Notes: generated by a model from the letters alone, not told the origin. DNA of 64,000 bases from JALYNX01 sp035292685 (GCA_035292685.1 DATDPP010000018.1:56637-120636); one strand, 5' to 3'. Numbered from the stretch's first letter, positions 16,117 to 25,011 are shown. Numbers and translations: made by a program.

Positions 16117-17279
16117 AGAGGACGGTTTGGGCCGTGGTGGTGGTGTTGGGAGCCGGCTTGCTGGTTGCCGAATTGGCGATGGATCTGACCGGTCCTGCCC
16201 GTCGTCAGCTCTACCTGGTGTTCGCGCTGATGGCATTGTCGACCTTCGTCGCAGCCGTGATCTCGATGCGGTTAGCGACAAGACTGTCCTCGCTACGTAC
16301 CAGTCTCACTGTTGTGGCGTTCGCCGGGGTGGCGGTCACTGGGGCTGTCGTCGCAGTGGCTGCTCTGACCATGTTCATCGAGATCCACGACCTGACCCTG
16401 GTGATGGTGGCGCTCGTCCTCGGAGTGGGGCTGGGCGGGGTGTTGGCCGGGGCCGTCGCCCGGCCCCTCACCACAGACTTGGATGCGATCGCCGAAACTG
16501 CGTTACGGGTGGGGCAGGGTGACCTGGCGGCCCGAACCGGGGTGGTCCGGACTGACGAGCTGGGGAAAGCGGCCACGGCCCTCGACGAGATGATCGAGAG
16601 ACTCGAGATGTCCGAGGAGGAGCGGAACAATCTGATCTCCGCCATCGGTCATGATCTGCGCACACCGCTCGGTTCGATGCAAGCGGCTGTTGAGGCTTTA
16701 CAAGACGGGGTTGCACCCGACCCAGCCGCCTATCTGCGCGGGATCTCCCACGACCTGGAATATCTGCGGCACCTAGTGGACGACCTTGTCCTGCTGACTC
16801 GCATCGATGCCGGCCGGTTGGATCTGTCGCCGACTGGCGTCGATCTGGCTGAACTCGCAGACGAAGCGGTCGAGGCGGTGACTCCGGCCGCCGCCAGCAG
16901 GAAGGTGCGGCTGCGGGTCGAGGCTCCAGGCCACATCGGAGTCGAGGGCGACCCCGCCGCCCTGAGCCGGGTGTTCCGCAACCTGCTGGCCAACGCGATT
17001 CGCCACAGCCCCGAGTCAGGAGAGGTGAAGATCGTCCTCACCCGGAACGGGTCCCACGCGGAGACCACCGTGGCGGATCAGGGGTCAGGGTTCCCGGATC
17101 ATCTCAGAACGCGTGCGTTCGACCGGTTTGTGCGGGATGACGACTCCCGCAGCCGAGAATCGGGAGGCACAGGGCTGGGTCTGGCCATCGCCAAGGGGAT
17201 CGTCGAAGCGCACGGCGGCACCATCATCATCGAAGATGGGCCGGGGGGCCGGGTTCGCTTCTCGGTACCGATGAGATAG
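16113..17279 (+). CDS. Sensor histidine kinase with multi-helix N-terminus
   Basis: 388-aa kinase. Four hydrophobic segments (about residues 5-25, 33-51, 63-85 and 92-115) replace the usual large periplasmic domain, so sensing is probably within the membrane. HAMP follows (ARPLTTDLDAIAETALRVGQ). The HisKA box is AIGHDLRTPLGSM, with the phospho-His near residue 178. The ATPase domain has NLLANAIRHSPESG, DQGSGFP and GGTGLGLAIAKGIVEAHGG. It starts in an ATGA overlap with the response regulator and is its cognate partner. Confidence 0.94.
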   Translation: MKRTVWAVVVVLGAGLLVAELAMDLTGPARRQLYLVFALMALSTFVAAVISMRLATRLSSLRTSLTVVAFAGVAVTGAVVAVAALTMFIEIHDLTLVMVALVLGVGLGGVLAGAVARPLTTDLDAIAETALRVGQGDLAARTGVVRTDELGKAATALDEMIERLEMSEEERNNLISAIGHDLRTPLGSMQAAVEALQDGVAPDPAAYLRGISHDLEYLRHLVDDLVLLTRIDAGRLDLSPTGVDLAELADEAVEAVTPAAASRKVRLRVEAPGHIGVEGDPAALSRVFRNLLANAIRHSPESGEVKIVLTRNGSHAETTVADQGSGFPDHLRTRAFDRFVRDDDSRSRESGGTGLGLAIAKGIVEAHGGTIIIEDGPGGRVRFSVPMR

Positions 17280-17331
17280 CGGGATCCCTCCTCCCCGGGG
17301 ACGGCTAGACCAAACGGCCCGACGGTCGAGC

Positions 17332-18381
17332 TCACCCCGAATAGCTGTAGGTGGTGTGGGTGTTGCCGCTGGGATCGAGCAAGAACACGGTGTCCCCACC
17401 ATTGTTCCACACCGCCGAGCCGACCGTGCACCAGTAGAGGAAGGCGCCAAAGTCGTCGCCGCAGCCGGTGTAGATCGTGACCGACTCCCCCGATGCCAGG
17501 GTGAAGGCGGGTGGGAACCGGTAGCGATGACTGGCCGATTCGTCCTTCACCTCCCAACCGGTAAGGTCGACCAGGTTGTTCCCGTCGTTGCGGATCCGGA
17601 TCCACTCCCCGTTCAGGTTCTCGTTGTCGTTCCCGGGTGCGTCGTACTGCACGGCGATGATGCTGAGCCGGGCTTCGGCTCGGGGCCCACAAGCCTCCGG
17701 CACCCACAAGCCCAGGCCCGCCTCCCTGGCCGCGGCCTGCGCCGCCTCGAAACGCTCTGCCATGGCGGTGTCCGGCGGGTACCGCCTGGCGATCGCGGCT
17801 CCCCTTCGCACCGATTCCTCGTTCACCGACATCCCGCCGACCCACAGATAACGGAGCAGCCGGCCGAATTGGTCCAGATCTGACACGTCGCTGGTCATCC
17901 CGATCTGACTACCGACCGGGGCCAGCACCCCGAGCACCAGCGTCGCCTCCTCCCCGAAGCATTCATTGGACTCCGGAGTGTTGATGCCGATCAACCTCAC
18001 TACGGCCACCGACCCGTCCCGGAACCGCACCTCGAGGGTGTCGCCGTCCGTGATCGAGAACACGGTGACAGGTTCGGCCCCAGGAGGCAGCGCCGCCACG
18101 GGATCACCCGATGGGCCGTCCTCGGGTGGCGCCAACAACAGATCCGACTGAGGAAACGAAGTCGTGGTGACGTCGGCCGTAGTGGGCGTACTGACGGTCG
18201 AAGTCGTCTCGAGAACTGTTGACGTGGTTGTCGGGCCCTCGGACGTTGTGTTGGTCGGCGCCAAGGTGGTGGAGGCATCGGCGCCCGAAGATGGGCCGTT
18301 ACCGGGACCAACCAAGAGAAGGAATCCCACCCCTGCCACCCCGGCCAATGCGCCGGCGACAAGCCACCTGCGTCTGCCCAT
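17332..18381 (-). CDS. Exported thermonuclease (SNase) fused to a lamin-tail domain
   Basis: 349-aa protein with an N-terminal membrane anchor or uncleaved signal (about residues 8-27) and a Thr-rich linker to residue 75. The SNase domain has ITDGDTLEVRF, VRLIGINTPESNEC with the catalytic Arg/Glu region and DQFGRLLRYLWV with the second Arg. A C-terminal lamin-tail domain follows (NGEWIRIRNDGNN, DLTGWEVKDES, GCGD). Such fusions are probably cell-surface DNA or RNA hydrolases for nutrient recovery. The ATG at 18381 is preceded by TACCGT 8 nt upstream, so the start is probably leaderless. Confidence 0.9.
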   Translation of the reverse strand: MGRRRWLVAGALAGVAGVGFLLLVGPGNGPSSGADASTTLAPTNTTSEGPTTTSTVLETTSTVSTPTTADVTTTSFPQSDLLLAPPEDGPSGDPVAALPPGAEPVTVFSITDGDTLEVRFRDGSVAVVRLIGINTPESNECFGEEATLVLGVLAPVGSQIGMTSDVSDLDQFGRLLRYLWVGGMSVNEESVRRGAAIARRYPPDTAMAERFEAAQAAAREAGLGLWVPEACGPRAEARLSIIAVQYDAPGNDNENLNGEWIRIRNDGNNLVDLTGWEVKDESASHRYRFPPAFTLASGESVTIYTGCGDDFGAFLYWCTVGSAVWNNGGDTVFLLDPSGNTHTTYSYSG

Positions 18382-18389
18382 CAATCGTC

Positions 18390-18395
18390 ACGGTA
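18390..18395 (-). promoter_or_regulatory. -10 element of leaderless promoter
   Basis: Minus-strand TACCGT ends 8 nt before the ATG at 18381, with no ribosome site between. Confidence 0.5.
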
Positions 18396-18469
18396 TCGCT
18401 GTGGACCGCCTCACGGTTGGCCGACGACGCATAATTGGCAACCTGAGCGCCGGCCTGGGCCCGAGGTGA

Positions 18470-20257
18470 ATGGTGCGACGACTGACATGGTCCCAACTCG
18501 GAATCGCCGTCTCACTCCTGGCGCTGACGGCGGCCTGCATCTCGACCACGGCCGAATCCAGCACCACGACCGTATCCGGCATAAGCACCCCGGCGCCATC
18601 GACCACCTCCGCTCCCGTCCCGGCCACGACGGTGACGTGGAAAGACCTCTCGATCCGACCCCACATCTGGTTCGGGCCGCTCGACCCCTGGTCCTGGGGT
18701 CAGTTCTACCCGGGCGCGGGCCCCTTTCAGTTCTACGACCTGTTCACTGAAGACGCCCCATGGCCGCGTGCCGCCGAGGCGGTTGGCGTGATGCGGCTTT
18801 ACCCGGTCTGGCTGGAGAGCTTCGCCACCCGAGGTCAACTCGAGGACGTCTTCGAGGACCTGGGACGGCGCGGGATCGCCATCTCCTTCGAATTGGGCCC
18901 GCTCACCGAGACAGCAGCCTGCAACGCGTCCACGGTCGAGGGCTTCGCCGGCGCTGGGCCCGCGCTGAACATCGCCCGCAGAATCCGCCAGGCAGGTGGC
19001 GTGCTTCACTCGATGGACCTGGAGCATCCCTTCGACGCCGCCAGCTACGGACCGCTCGCATGCCGGATGAGCCCGGTCGAGATCGCCCGCGATTCGCTGA
19101 CAACAATCGAAGCCGTCCGCTCCATCTTCCCCGAAGTTCTGGTGGGGAGCATCGAGACCGCCGATCTCGATCCGGAGGCTGTTGCAGCCTGGCTCGACGG
19201 TTACCGGGAGGTCACAGGAGAGCATCTGGCGTATTTCCACCTCGACTCGAACTTCGCCATCCCCGACTGGTCATCACGAGCCAAGGCGATCGAGGAGGTT
19301 GTCCGCTCCCGGGGCGTCGAGTTCGGGATCATCTACTTCGGTGATGCCGAGGACACCAGTGACGAGGAATGGCTGGCCCGAGCCGAGGAGCGCTTCGTCG
19401 AATACGAGGTGATCACAGGAGGCAAACCCGATCATGCCATCTTTCAGTCCTGGCACACGCACCCCGAACGCCTTCTCCCCGAGACCGACGCCGGCACCTT
19501 CACCTATCTGATCAACCGCTATATGCGACCACGGTCCGTTCTCGAAGTGGCGTTCGTGGATGCAGCGTGGAGCGGTTCGCTGACCGCCGAGGACAGCACG
19601 CCGCTGGCCGGAGCGACGATCCAGCTCTCCGGTGAGCCAGTTTCTGGCCCAGGTCTGGTCGGCACCTACACCATCAGCGGAACCGTCCCCGCTGGTGCCA
19701 CCGGCGCCGATGTCGGCTACCGAATCAACACCGAGTGCAACTGCTCCGGGCAGGCCGAACTGACTCTCCACGAGGCCACGTATATGGAAGCCGGCTCGAC
19801 CTCCAACCTGGTCCCCAATGGTGACTTCTCACAGGGGTTGGAAGGATGGGGAACCTGGGGGTCGGCCTCGTATGGCCTGGTGGACAGCGACATCAGGACA
19901 GGAAATGCCCTCCGGGTGAGCGCTGCGCCGGGTCTCGACGCCGGGCTCAACTCGGGCACGGCCGCGGTCACCGCAGGCGCCGGATTCACCATGACCGTCA
20001 CCGCCCGGGTCGACCCCGTCTCTGCGGGATCCGGCTATTTCCAGATCATCTTCCTCAACCCAGGAGGCGAGGTGGAACGGAGGACCATCCCGTTGGCGGC
20101 GGCCCGGGTCGACCTCGGCGTGGTCGAAACCGGGGTGGACGGACGGTTCGAGCTCTCCGGCACGGAGCTGGGGGCGGGAGTACGGCTTCGAGCCTGGTTC
20201 GCCGGGGATGCCTCTCACTGGCCGGCCCTTGCGATCGCCGAGGCAAGCGACGGATGA
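18470..20257 (+). CDS. Secreted lipoprotein with glycosidase-like barrel and C-terminal carbohydrate-binding-like domain
   Basis: 595-aa predicted lipoprotein: signal to lipobox LTAACIS, then a Ser/Thr/Pro linker to about residue 55. Residues 60-365 alternate strands and helices like a TIM barrel, with acidic and aromatic motifs typical of glycosidase clefts (ISFELGPL, HSMDLEHPFDA, AYFHLDSNF, IFQSWHTHPERL). Residues 445-595 look like a beta-sandwich binding module (NLVPNGDFSQGLEGW). No named glycosidase family is recognised. GAGGTGA precedes the ATG. It overlaps a VOC-family gene by ATGA. Function as an extracellular glycan enzyme is an inference from fold-like patterns. Confidence 0.7.
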   Translation: MVRRLTWSQLGIAVSLLALTAACISTTAESSTTTVSGISTPAPSTTSAPVPATTVTWKDLSIRPHIWFGPLDPWSWGQFYPGAGPFQFYDLFTEDAPWPRAAEAVGVMRLYPVWLESFATRGQLEDVFEDLGRRGIAISFELGPLTETAACNASTVEGFAGAGPALNIARRIRQAGGVLHSMDLEHPFDAASYGPLACRMSPVEIARDSLTTIEAVRSIFPEVLVGSIETADLDPEAVAAWLDGYREVTGEHLAYFHLDSNFAIPDWSSRAKAIEEVVRSRGVEFGIIYFGDAEDTSDEEWLARAEERFVEYEVITGGKPDHAIFQSWHTHPERLLPETDAGTFTYLINRYMRPRSVLEVAFVDAAWSGSLTAEDSTPLAGATIQLSGEPVSGPGLVGTYTISGTVPAGATGADVGYRINTECNCSGQAELTLHEATYMEAGSTSNLVPNGDFSQGLEGWGTWGSASYGLVDSDIRTGNALRVSAAPGLDAGLNSGTAAVTAGAGFTMTVTARVDPVSAGSGYFQIIFLNPGGEVERRTIPLAAARVDLGVVETGVDGRFELSGTELGAGVRLRAWFAGDASHWPALAIAEASDG

Positions 20258-20658
20258 GCACAGCACCGCCTTTCGAATCGCTCGATTTCCTCTACATCCC
20301 GACTCAGAACGTGGCGGCTGATGCCACCTACTTCACCGAGGTGTTGGGTGGCACCCTGGTGTTCGCCATCCAGGAGTGGAACACCAGGGTGGCCATGGTC
20401 GAGATGTCTTCAGGGCCTCCCCATCTCCTGTTCACCGATCATGTCGAAGGGGAGCGCCCGATCCTCATCTACCGGGTCGAAGACCTGGAGGCCAGCCTCG
20501 ATCGTCTCCAGGCTGCAGGCTGGGAGAAGGAATCGGTATTCGAGATCCCACACGGGCCATGCTGTTCTTTCCGAACGCCGGGCGGGCACCGGGTCGCCGT
20601 CTACCAACTGATCCGGCCCCAGGTAGCTGCCCACTTCGAAGGGCGTATCGATTTCTGA
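20254..20658 (+). CDS. VOC-superfamily (glyoxalase/dioxygenase-like) protein
   Basis: 134-aa protein with two beta-alpha-beta-beta-beta modules typical of the vicinal oxygen chelate fold: SLDFLYIPTQNVAADATYFT then FTEVLGG, and a second half ending FRTPGGHRVAVYQLIRP. Metal ligands are not obvious; the family often uses His/Glu pairs, and the Glu in VAMVEMSS is a candidate. The ATG at 20254 overlaps the stop of the glycosidase-like lipoprotein (ATGA), so both are co-translated even though one is secreted and the other cytosolic. The substrate is unknown. Confidence 0.8.
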   Translation: MSTAPPFESLDFLYIPTQNVAADATYFTEVLGGTLVFAIQEWNTRVAMVEMSSGPPHLLFTDHVEGERPILIYRVEDLEASLDRLQAAGWEKESVFEIPHGPCCSFRTPGGHRVAVYQLIRPQVAAHFEGRIDF

Positions 20659-20707
20659 AGGAACTGTTAGCTGGTCGGGCCGATTCGCTCGATTCTGATC
20701 AGGGCCG

Positions 20708-20719
20708 GGGTCATGACCC
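20708..20719. promoter_or_regulatory. Perfect 12-bp palindrome upstream of a membrane protein gene
   Basis: GGGTCATGACCC is fully self-complementary and lies 36 bp before the ATG at 20755. It could be an operator; no regulator is adjacent. Confidence 0.3.
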
Positions 20720-20754
20720 AGGTCCTATCTTTCCAGTGTCAAGACAGGAGGTCG

Positions 20755-21162
20755 ATGGAACTTTCAGCCGCCACCATGGGCACCGCAGGAACTCTGCTGC
20801 TCGCAATCGCCGCCGTGGAGTACGGGGGAGTCTTCATGCTCAGCATCCACCGCGGCAAGAAGGAATTCACCGACTTTCAACGAGCGTCATTCTGGGCCGG
20901 ACACGCCCACGCCGGCGTGTCAGTGATCCTCTCGCTGGTCGCCCTTCTCTATGCCGACGCCCTCGAGATGAGCGGGTTCGATCGTTTCGCCGGTCGTTCG
21001 ACCATACCCCTGGCCGCGATCCTGATGCCTGCCGGATTCTTCCTCTCGGCGATCGGGGAACAACGTACCCGTCCCAACCGGCTCATCGTGTTGATCTATC
21101 TCGGAGCCGTGTCCCTAGCAGTTGGAGTCGTCACCCTCGGGCTGGAACTACTCACAGCCTGA
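20755..21162 (+). CDS. Four-helix integral membrane protein
   Basis: 135-aa protein with hydrophobic segments at about residues 5-25, 45-65, 80-100 and 110-132. A conserved-looking cytosolic loop RGKKEFTDFQRASFWAGHAH sits between helices 1 and 2 and contains paired His. AGGAGG lies 3 nt before the ATG at 20755; a longer frame from 20713 begins inside a palindrome and lacks a ribosome site. I do not recognise the family with certainty. It converges on corA with a 5-nt gap. Confidence 0.72.
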   Translation: MELSAATMGTAGTLLLAIAAVEYGGVFMLSIHRGKKEFTDFQRASFWAGHAHAGVSVILSLVALLYADALEMSGFDRFAGRSTIPLAAILMPAGFFLSAIGEQRTRPNRLIVLIYLGAVSLAVGVVTLGLELLTA

Positions 21163-21167
21163 CCTTG

Positions 21168-22133
21168 CTACAGCCAGCCGCTCTTCTTGAACTTGGTCCA
21201 CAGGAAGAAGCTGGCGCCGGCCATGATCAGGAGGGCAAGCGGATACCCCCACACCTCGTCGATCTCAGGCATGAACTCGAAGTTCATCCCCCAGATCCCG
21301 GCCAGCATGGTGGGGACGGCGGCGAGGGCGACATAGGCCGAGATCTTTCGCATGTCCTCGTTCTGGCGCAGACTCACCTGAGTCAGGTTCGCCGCCACAA
21401 TCGAGGTCAGCATGTCCTGGAAGGCCTTGATCCGGTCCACCACCCGAAGCAGGTGGTCGTGCACGTCGCGGAAGTAGGGCTTGAGACTGGGATCGATGGC
21501 GGCGAAGTCGTCGACCGAGAGCCGGAACAGCGGCTCTTCCAGCGGTTCGGTGGCGTTTTGGAAACTGAAGACCTCCTGTTTCAGCCGGTAGATCCGCTCC
21601 AGGTTGCCACCCGACGAGAAGACCTCCTCCTCGACCTCGCGCACGTCATCCCCCAACGCGTCGAGAACCAGCGTGTAGTCCCTCACAACGCGGGAGAGGA
21701 TGGCGTGGAGCACCGACCCCGGGCCGAGGGCGAGACGGGCCGGATCCTTCTCCAGGTCGTGACGCACCTCGACCAACTGGCTGGCCTCCCCATGACGCAC
21801 CGCGACCACGAAGTCAGGATCGACAAAAAGCAGGATCTCCCCGAACTCGATGATTTCGACCGGGTCGACATAGCGAGCGGGTTTGGTGACGCCAAACAGC
21901 GTCTGCCCATAGGTTTCGAGCTTGGGACGTTGGTGTGCCTTGACCGCGTCGTCCACCGCCAGCTCGTGCAGGCCGAAAGCCTTCCGTACCACTTCGAATT
22001 CCTCCTCGGTCGGCTCGTAGAGCCCGACCCAGACCGACGTCTCGGGGTCGCCTCTGAGTTGACTCGCATACTCGAGATCGAACGGCTGGTCGAGCCGATG
22101 GCCGTCCTTGTATATGGCGGCGTCGACAATCAT
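21168..22133 (-). CDS. corA: CorA-family magnesium/cobalt transporter
   Basis: 321-aa channel with a long cytosolic alpha/beta and helical N-terminal domain and two C-terminal helices. The signature motif appears as GIWGMNFEFMPE at the end of the first helix (GMN), followed by the acidic loop and the second helix LLIMAGASFFLW with a basic tail. CorA pentamers mediate Mg2+ and Co2+ influx. The ATG at 22133 is preceded by TAGCCT 6 nt upstream without a ribosome site, so it is probably leaderless. Monocistronic. Confidence 0.95.
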   Translation of the reverse strand: MIVDAAIYKDGHRLDQPFDLEYASQLRGDPETSVWVGLYEPTEEEFEVVRKAFGLHELAVDDAVKAHQRPKLETYGQTLFGVTKPARYVDPVEIIEFGEILLFVDPDFVVAVRHGEASQLVEVRHDLEKDPARLALGPGSVLHAILSRVVRDYTLVLDALGDDVREVEEEVFSSGGNLERIYRLKQEVFSFQNATEPLEEPLFRLSVDDFAAIDPSLKPYFRDVHDHLLRVVDRIKAFQDMLTSIVAANLTQVSLRQNEDMRKISAYVALAAVPTMLAGIWGMNFEFMPEIDEVWGYPLALLIMAGASFFLWTKFKKSGWL

Positions 22134-22139
22134 CGGCGC

Positions 22140-22145
22140 AGGCTA
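22140..22145 (-). promoter_or_regulatory. -10 element of leaderless corA promoter
   Basis: Minus-strand TAGCCT ends 6 nt before the ATG at 22133. Confidence 0.5.
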
Positions 22146-22191
22146 CGCGCTGCTATAACCAACCGGTCACCGAGCCCGAGAGGAGGCAGAC

Positions 22192-22611
22192 ATGTCCGCA
22201 GCCGAGTTCAGCGGGTCCGGGACCGAGGGCAACCCGTGGGTCCTCAAGACCCCCAGTCTCGGATCCGAGATCCTGATGCACCAAGACGAGGCCCACGACC
22301 CGCCGGTGCTGGTCTGCACGGTGGGCAGCACCGTGCTCTATTACGACCTCCGGATCATCGAAGACCTCCATCAGATGTTGAAGGAGCGCGGTGATTGGGT
22401 GCCTCTTGGCAATGCCGACGAGCAGAAACCGGCGGCTGAGGGCACGGTCGAGGCCTGGGCACGCTCTCCCGACAACCCGATCGGCGGCTGGTACGGGTTG
22501 AAGAAGGGGTTGCGTGGCCGCGTCGGGAACTACGTGCCACCGGTCCTCGAGGCTCTCGGTCTGGCCGACGTGGAGCACAACCCCCGCAACAACCGGATGC
22601 GGGCCCTCTGA
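22192..22611 (+). CDS. Conserved actinobacterial protein of unknown function
   Basis: 139-aa soluble protein belonging to a family I have seen widely in Actinobacteria. Its hallmarks are GTEGNPWVLKTP near the start, LPLGNADEQ-type text (WVPLGNADEQKPAAEGTVEA) in the middle and the strongly conserved end GLRGRVGNYVPPVLEALGLA then VEHNPRNNRMRAL. AGGAGG five nt before the ATG fixes the start. There are no catalytic signatures and no membrane segments. It ends 1 nt before the stop of the convergent cyclase gene. No function is assigned. Confidence 0.85.
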   Translation: MSAAEFSGSGTEGNPWVLKTPSLGSEILMHQDEAHDPPVLVCTVGSTVLYYDLRIIEDLHQMLKERGDWVPLGNADEQKPAAEGTVEAWARSPDNPIGGWYGLKKGLRGRVGNYVPPVLEALGLADVEHNPRNNRMRAL

Positions 22612-22612
22612 A

Positions 22613-23431
22613 TCACACCCTGGGCGGTGGGAACTCAGACGGAAGGTCGGGGACCTTCACCTGGAGCAACTCCTCGGGATGGGGAAGACCGTGAAGCTCG
22701 AAGGTGCCGAGGCTGACCAGGTCGGTCCCCTCGGGAACTGCCCGACCCAGGGCCTCCCGGGTAGCGGTGGAGAGAAGGATTTGGCCCCCATGGCCGGCGT
22801 TGCAGACCCGGGCCGCGGTGTTGACCGGGAGCCCGACATACCCGGTCTCTGTGCGGGCCGGGCTCCCGCTGTGGAGACCTATCCGAACCCGGACTGCCCT
22901 GCCCTGGGGCCATGAATGGTCCCGCAGCGAGCGCTGGATCTCCAATGCCGATGTCAGGGCGTCGGCGGCGTGAGCGAAGGCGGCGAAGAACTCGTCCGCC
23001 CGGGCATCAACCTCGCAGCCACGATGACGACCGACTGCCTCACGGATGACCGCCTGCACCGCAGCCAACACCCCGGGATAACGGTCACCGAGCTGGTGCA
23101 CGAGCCCGGTTGACCCCTCCATGTCACTTAGGAGCAGCGTGACCGGGCCGGAGGGGAGGTCGGGTGCTCCCTCGTCGCCGGCCGCTTCTTTCAATTGCCG
23201 GGCCACGAACCCGATCGGGGCGATCCCGTATTTGGTGGCAGCCGTCAACAGCTTTCGGAACGCCCGTTCCTTCGCCGCCTCGTCTTCGAACCTGACCTGG
23301 TTGAAACGAGAAAGGGCATTGCGGACGTGCGGCTCGTCGTTGATCGGAAGCAGACGACGCCCCGTCGAGTCCACATAGGCAAAGGCGCTGTTGGGCAATT
23401 GTGCGCGTCCCTTGGCATCGAGCTTGGCCAT
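22613..23431 (-). CDS. Class III nucleotidyl cyclase with N-terminal unknown domain
   Basis: 272-aa protein. Residues 1-85 form a small conserved module (AQLPNSAFAYVDSTGRRLLP, VRNALSRFNQV, KYGIAPIGFV) found alone in other bacterial and phage-encoded proteins. Residues 95-262 are a class III cyclase: LLLSDMEGSTGL with the first metal Asp, RADEFFAAF with the second Asp, and LPVNTAARVCNAGHGGQIL. It would make cAMP or cGMP. The start at 23431 avoids overlap with the upstream permease stop and terminator hairpin; a longer frame to 23578 exists but is implausible. Confidence 0.85.
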   Translation of the reverse strand: MAKLDAKGRAQLPNSAFAYVDSTGRRLLPINDEPHVRNALSRFNQVRFEDEAAKERAFRKLLTAATKYGIAPIGFVARQLKEAAGDEGAPDLPSGPVTLLLSDMEGSTGLVHQLGDRYPGVLAAVQAVIREAVGRHRGCEVDARADEFFAAFAHAADALTSALEIQRSLRDHSWPQGRAVRVRIGLHSGSPARTETGYVGLPVNTAARVCNAGHGGQILLSTATREALGRAVPEGTDLVSLGTFELHGLPHPEELLQVKVPDLPSEFPPPRV

Positions 23432-23480
23432 CTGAAGACTCGAAACTACCCGGATCTCCGAAGCGGGCCCGGACGCGTCG

Positions 23481-23507
23481 AGGGCGGCGCCCACCCAGCG
23501 CCGCCCT
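23481..23507 (-). terminator. GC-rich terminator-like hairpin after the NCS2 permease gene
   Basis: Perfect 10-bp stem AGGGCGGCGC/GCGCCGCCCT with a 7-nt loop, beginning 16 nt after the permease stop on the minus strand. No U-tract follows, as is common in actinobacteria. Confidence 0.6.
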
Positions 23508-23522
23508 TGACAGTCAGCCGAT

Positions 23523-24887
23523 TCAGGCCGAGATGGCCTCGCCCAGAACCGCCTGGCCGAAGTAGATGAGGAAGGCAACAGCCACGACCCACATCAACGG
23601 ATGGATTTCGCGCGCCTTTCCCTTCACTACCTTGATCAGCACGTACATCACGAACCCGGCACCGATTCCGACGGTGATCTTGTAGGTCATCGGCATGAGG
23701 ACGATGGTGAGCAGAGCGGGGAACCCCTCCTCGACATCCTCGAAGTCGATGCCTTTGAGCAACCCGCTCATCAGGAAGCCGACCAGGATCAGCACCGGGG
23801 CCGTCGCCTGCGCCGGGACCAGTCCGGCAACGGGCGTGAGGAAGATGGCGACGAGGAACAGCAACCCGACAGTCACCGAGGTGAGACCGGTGCGTCCACC
23901 CTCGGCGACCCCTGCTGCGCTTTCGATGTAGCTGGTATTGGAGCTGACCCCGGCCGCCCCGCCGGCGACAGCGCCCAAGGAGTCGACCAACAGCAGCTTG
24001 CCAACACCCTCGATATTCCCATCCTCATCGGTGAGGCCGGCCTGCTCGGCGATGCCGGTGGCGGTTCCGACGGTGTCGAAGAAGTCGGTCAGCATGAAGC
24101 TGAAAATCGTCAGCGCCGCCGCCACGAACCCGAGTTGCGTGAACACGTTGCTCAAATCGAAATCGCCAAGGGTGGCGAAGCTGGGTGTGGCGCTGAAGGT
24201 GTCCGGGAACTCGCTGATGCCGATGATGAAGGCAATGACGGTCGTGAGCAGGATGCTGATCACCAGCGCCCCCGGCACCTTGCGCACAAAGAGCACAACT
24301 GTGATGAAGAGCCCGATCAGAGTCAGCCAGGCTTCGTCGGTGTTGGGGAAGATGAAATCAACGATCGGTACCCCGGTGCCGATCAGCCCGCCATTGACGA
24401 ACCCGATGAACATGATGAAGAGCCCGATGCCGACGCCGATCGCCCGTTTCAGGCTGAGGGGAACGGCGTTCATGATCGCCTCGCGGAGACCGACCACCAC
24501 CAGCAGAGTGACGATCAGACCCTCGAGGACGATCACACCCATGGCCCCGGCCTGAGTCAAACCGTCCGTGAGAACCAGACCAAATGCCACGGCAGCGTTG
24601 ATCCCAAGACCGGCCGCCATCGCAAGGGGATAGTTGGCGACCACCCCCATCAAGATGCAGAGCAGCCCGGCAACCAGGGCAGTCCCGGCGGCCACTGCCG
24701 GAATATCGAAGCCGGCTTCGCCGAGGATGAGAGCGTTCACGAAGATGATGTAGGACATCACCAGGAAGGTGGTAAACCCGGCTCGAACCTCGGTTCCTAC
24801 CGACGTGCCCCGCTCGGAGAGCTTGAAGAAATTATCGAGACCGGATCCACCCGAACTCGACTGCGTTCGATCGACCGTGTCGGTCAT
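23523..24887 (-). CDS. NCS2-family (AzgA-like) purine permease
   Basis: 454-aa membrane transporter with about 12-14 helices. The start FFKLSERGTSVGTEVRAGFT then TTFLVMSYI, the AMAAGLGINAAVAFG block, the DFFDTVGTATGIAEQAG block and the SSNTSYIESAAGVAEGGRTG block match the AzgA/YieG (COG2252) branch that imports adenine, guanine or hypoxanthine with protons. GGGAGGAG before the ATG at 24887 sets the start. A deoD gene lies 4.4 kb away, consistent with purine salvage but not in the same operon. No purine riboswitch was recognised upstream. Confidence 0.92.
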   Translation of the reverse strand: MTDTVDRTQSSSGGSGLDNFFKLSERGTSVGTEVRAGFTTFLVMSYIIFVNALILGEAGFDIPAVAAGTALVAGLLCILMGVVANYPLAMAAGLGINAAVAFGLVLTDGLTQAGAMGVIVLEGLIVTLLVVVGLREAIMNAVPLSLKRAIGVGIGLFIMFIGFVNGGLIGTGVPIVDFIFPNTDEAWLTLIGLFITVVLFVRKVPGALVISILLTTVIAFIIGISEFPDTFSATPSFATLGDFDLSNVFTQLGFVAAALTIFSFMLTDFFDTVGTATGIAEQAGLTDEDGNIEGVGKLLLVDSLGAVAGGAAGVSSNTSYIESAAGVAEGGRTGLTSVTVGLLFLVAIFLTPVAGLVPAQATAPVLILVGFLMSGLLKGIDFEDVEEGFPALLTIVLMPMTYKITVGIGAGFVMYVLIKVVKGKAREIHPLMWVVAVAFLIYFGQAVLGEAISA

Positions 24888-25011
24888 GTCTCCTCCCAAT
24901 TGACGGATGCCGGCGATCGGCAACCAATTTCAGACCAAAAGTAGCGACCAGGGGTTACACCCTGTCGTGTGAAGTGGCTGTGTCTTGAAGGTGAGACCGA
25001 GAATGAGTCCG

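Noticed and set aside
20376..22394. 672-codon plus-strand open frame across the VOC, membrane and corA genes
   Set aside because: It is out of frame with three well-supported genes and its composition (His, Arg, Gly rich) is that of a high-GC shadow frame.
23601..24944. Long open frame of 447 codons on the plus strand
   Set aside because: It lies antisense to the NCS2 permease gene, is rich in Asp, His and Gly from codon-position mirroring, and has no protein-like motifs.
24888..25011. Purine riboswitch upstream of the NCS2 permease
   Set aside because: The short upstream region has a small GGGGTTACACCCT hairpin but none of the conserved purine-aptamer loops.
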